DNA from: Bagarius yarrelli
Lineage: Eukaryota; Chordata; Actinopteri; Siluriformes; Sisoridae
Assembly (NCBI GenBank): GCA_005784505.1
Contig: VCAZ01000049.1
Span: forward strand, 797,001 to 861,000
Reading direction: 5' to 3'
DNA length: 64,000 nucleotides
Shown here piece by piece: positions 62,566 to 64,000 of the stretch (the stretch's first letter is position 1; every line of letters starts with the position of its first letter). Position numbers and translations under genes: made by a program. Under the pieces are notes generated by a model. It was not told the DNA's origin. It saw only the letters and a program-made list of their open reading frames with translations, and ran no database searches.

Positions 62566-62693
62566 CCAAGTGTGTTCACAGAGGTGCTTTCCGGCCCGCC
62601 ATGTGGAGTCAATGATGGCATCCAGAGCGTGCTGCGTTCCTATGAAATATTAAATCTGCTCCTGGCCTCTGAGTGTGGACAGACCACCTCCAA
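62566..62693 (+). CDS. Candidate later exon of the same unidentified gene
   Basis: Open frame reading GVNDGIQSVLRSYEILNLLL followed by ASECGQTTS, ending at a good donor (TCCAA/GTAAGTG, GT at 62694). Two acceptors are in phase with candidate exon 2: the AG at 62564-62565 and the AG at 62582-62583. The sequence is of higher complexity than its surroundings and looks amphipathic-helical, again armadillo-like. The stretch before it is a G-rich tract rather than a pyrimidine tract, which weakens the acceptor. Assignment to the 23.5 kb promoter is inference across a 37-kb intron. Confidence 0.35.
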
Positions 62694-62699
62694 GTAAGT

Positions 62700-63829
62700 G
62701 TGGCGTGCAGCGAGCAAGAGATCAGATGTCCCGTCACACACATCTACAAACCCACACATGTGCAGACACACACATGCACATCTAATCCCACAACTATAGA
62801 AAAAATACACACAGATCTGGCTAAGAGAACTTAAGAAACTAAACATAAACAGACACTAAACATGCCTTTCACATAAATTCACATTAGCATACGGGAATTT
62901 GTGGAATCACAACATTTGTCACAAGTTTTACATTTAGGCTAGAGCTTTAGACATGTGTCACAAATCATTCCACACAGATTTTCTTGTTTAGAGGGATTAT
63001 GAGATATTCCAGTGTAACTGCTGTTGATTATGCGCATGCCTTTGTTTACCCCATAACCTCTGAAATTCTCCCCACTGTTGTCATGTTGATGATAGATAGG
63101 GAATAAATTCTCTGGTGGTCCAATTCTACATGTGGAGAGAAGTTGCAGGCTGGACACACTGCTTCTTTCGCCCACCCCAGGCCTTTACATCATGTAAACA
63201 GTCTAACCACACACATCCGTTTGTTTCTTGCCTGCAACCCACAAAAATCTGTAACAAACTCGGATGCGCAAGTGTGCGTGCGCATGCATGCTTTTAAAGC
63301 GAAGCAGGGCGAAAGGTGGTCGAGTTGAGGGGTGTGAAATCGCAGGGGAACATCAATAAAATGTTCCTTAAACAAAACATTTATGTTTTTGGAAGACAAT
63401 AATAATAATAATGACATTCTGGCATAAATGTAGTACATTGTACAGCCACCCATTTGCCCAGATGTATGCCTGTTTGTGCAGGGGGGGGAGAGACAGGTCA
63501 CACAATATGTCTGACACAGGAGTCTAAAGAGGGCCATGCAGGTATAGATATAGATGTCTATAAATTTAAATACAACAATGTATTTCTGCCACATCCTCTT
63601 ACAAGTGTTGTTTTGTGCAGACTAGTGGCTAAAAATATTGTGTCCTTGTTGAGGACCGATTATTAGGAAAAAGAGCAACACTGCCATCATGTGGACACCG
63701 TGTAAAAATGACTAGAAAGATTTTACTAAATCTGTAAAATGACATTATTAGTTAAGTGTGTGTGGGGTCGGAGGGGGTATTATTTGACTACATACATACA
63801 ATTCCCACAACTCCATGGTCCCAGGTTTG
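62700..63829. other. Noncoding interval at the right end
   Basis: No coding exon recognised. An AAT/ATA run lies near 63398-63412 and a G run at 63481-63488. Confidence 0.4.
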
Positions 63830-64000
63830 ATTCAATGAAATGCATTTTTCGCATATCCCATTTTAGTAAGTTGGGGGTCAGAGTGCAGGGTCAGCTATGA
63901 TACAGCGCCCCTGGAGCAGGAAGGGTTAAGGGTGTTGCTCAAGGACCCAACAGTGGTTGGCTTGCCGGTGGTGGGGCTTGAACCCAGGTGTTTCTGGTCT
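63830..64000 (-). repeat. Composite SINE-like repeat, cut by the window edge
   Basis: CAATGAAATGCATTTTTCGC, GGGGGTCAGAGTGCAGGGTC, AGCGCCCCTGGAGCAGG, TTGCTCAAGGACCCAACAG and GGGGCTTGAACCCAGG. The first half matches 3930-3993; the second half matches the tRNA-like SINE modules at 57430-57480. Here both are seen joined in one unit. Confidence 0.75.

Noticed and set aside
1..64000. CRISPR array, operon, phage or bacterial system
   Set aside because: Intron-containing vertebrate gene, eukaryotic repeats and polyA signals exclude a prokaryotic source.

Overview
This is a vertebrate, almost certainly teleost fish, genomic window dominated by one clearly identifiable gene, bmp4, on the + strand. Evidence for a fish genome: a BMP4 protein with fish-like substitutions, long CA/AT/GA microsatellites, and remnants of mobile elements typical of ray-finned fish (L2-type LINEs, Tc1/mariner, hAT, Ty3/gypsy, tRNA-derived SINEs). 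The order cannot be fixed from the sequence. Splicing, UTRs and intergenic DNA are eukaryotic; there are no operons, CRISPR arrays or recognisable rRNA/tRNA genes.

Layout. 1-16.4 kb: 5' intergenic DNA of bmp4, with a decayed L2 LINE (2.8-3.85 kb), a SINE-like piece and a Tc1 end (3.9-4.35 kb), a short hAT element swollen by an AT microsatellite (7.36-7.86 kb), a CpG-bearing palindrome cluster (8.85-8.92 kb) and several sequence-complex stretches that may be enhancers. 16.4-22.76 kb: bmp4, inferred as four exons: noncoding exon 1 (about 16450-16708), noncoding exon 2 (19490-19609), coding exon 3 (20086-20441, ATG at 20093) and coding exon 4 (21630 to about 22755, stop at 22487-22489). The spliced CDS encodes 402 residues: signal peptide, TGF-beta prodomain, furin site and a 113-residue mature domain with all seven cysteines. 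The leader carries several upstream ORFs; the last overlaps the bmp4 start codon and closely resembles one I recall in human BMP4. The 3'UTR contains a recognisable BMP4 3'UTR block, interrupted by a 31-unit AT repeat.

23.2-64 kb: a CpG-bearing promoter-like stretch with two YY1-like ATGGCGGC motifs (23.2-23.5 kb) starts a possible second + strand gene. Three candidate exons (23526-23559, 25612-25667, about 62566-62693) are phase compatible, but I could not name the product and this model is tentative. The rest is a large noncoding tract, either its introns or a bmp4 regulatory desert. It holds a LINE 3' end (26.45-26.8 kb), an internally deleted hAT with 8-bp target duplication (30.49-31.60 kb), a hAT fragment abutting a Tc1-like element (37.43-39.43 kb), an internally deleted Ty3/gypsy element (48.1-49.1 kb), two inverted-repeat structures (52.03-52.16 and 56.09-56.41 kb), LINE RT fragments (59.9-60.3 and 61.3-61.76 kb) and scattered SINEs.

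Biologically the window is the locus of a dose-sensitive morphogen. Its leader and 3'UTR both look built for post-transcriptional control, and it is flanked by noncoding DNA into which transposons have repeatedly inserted and decayed.
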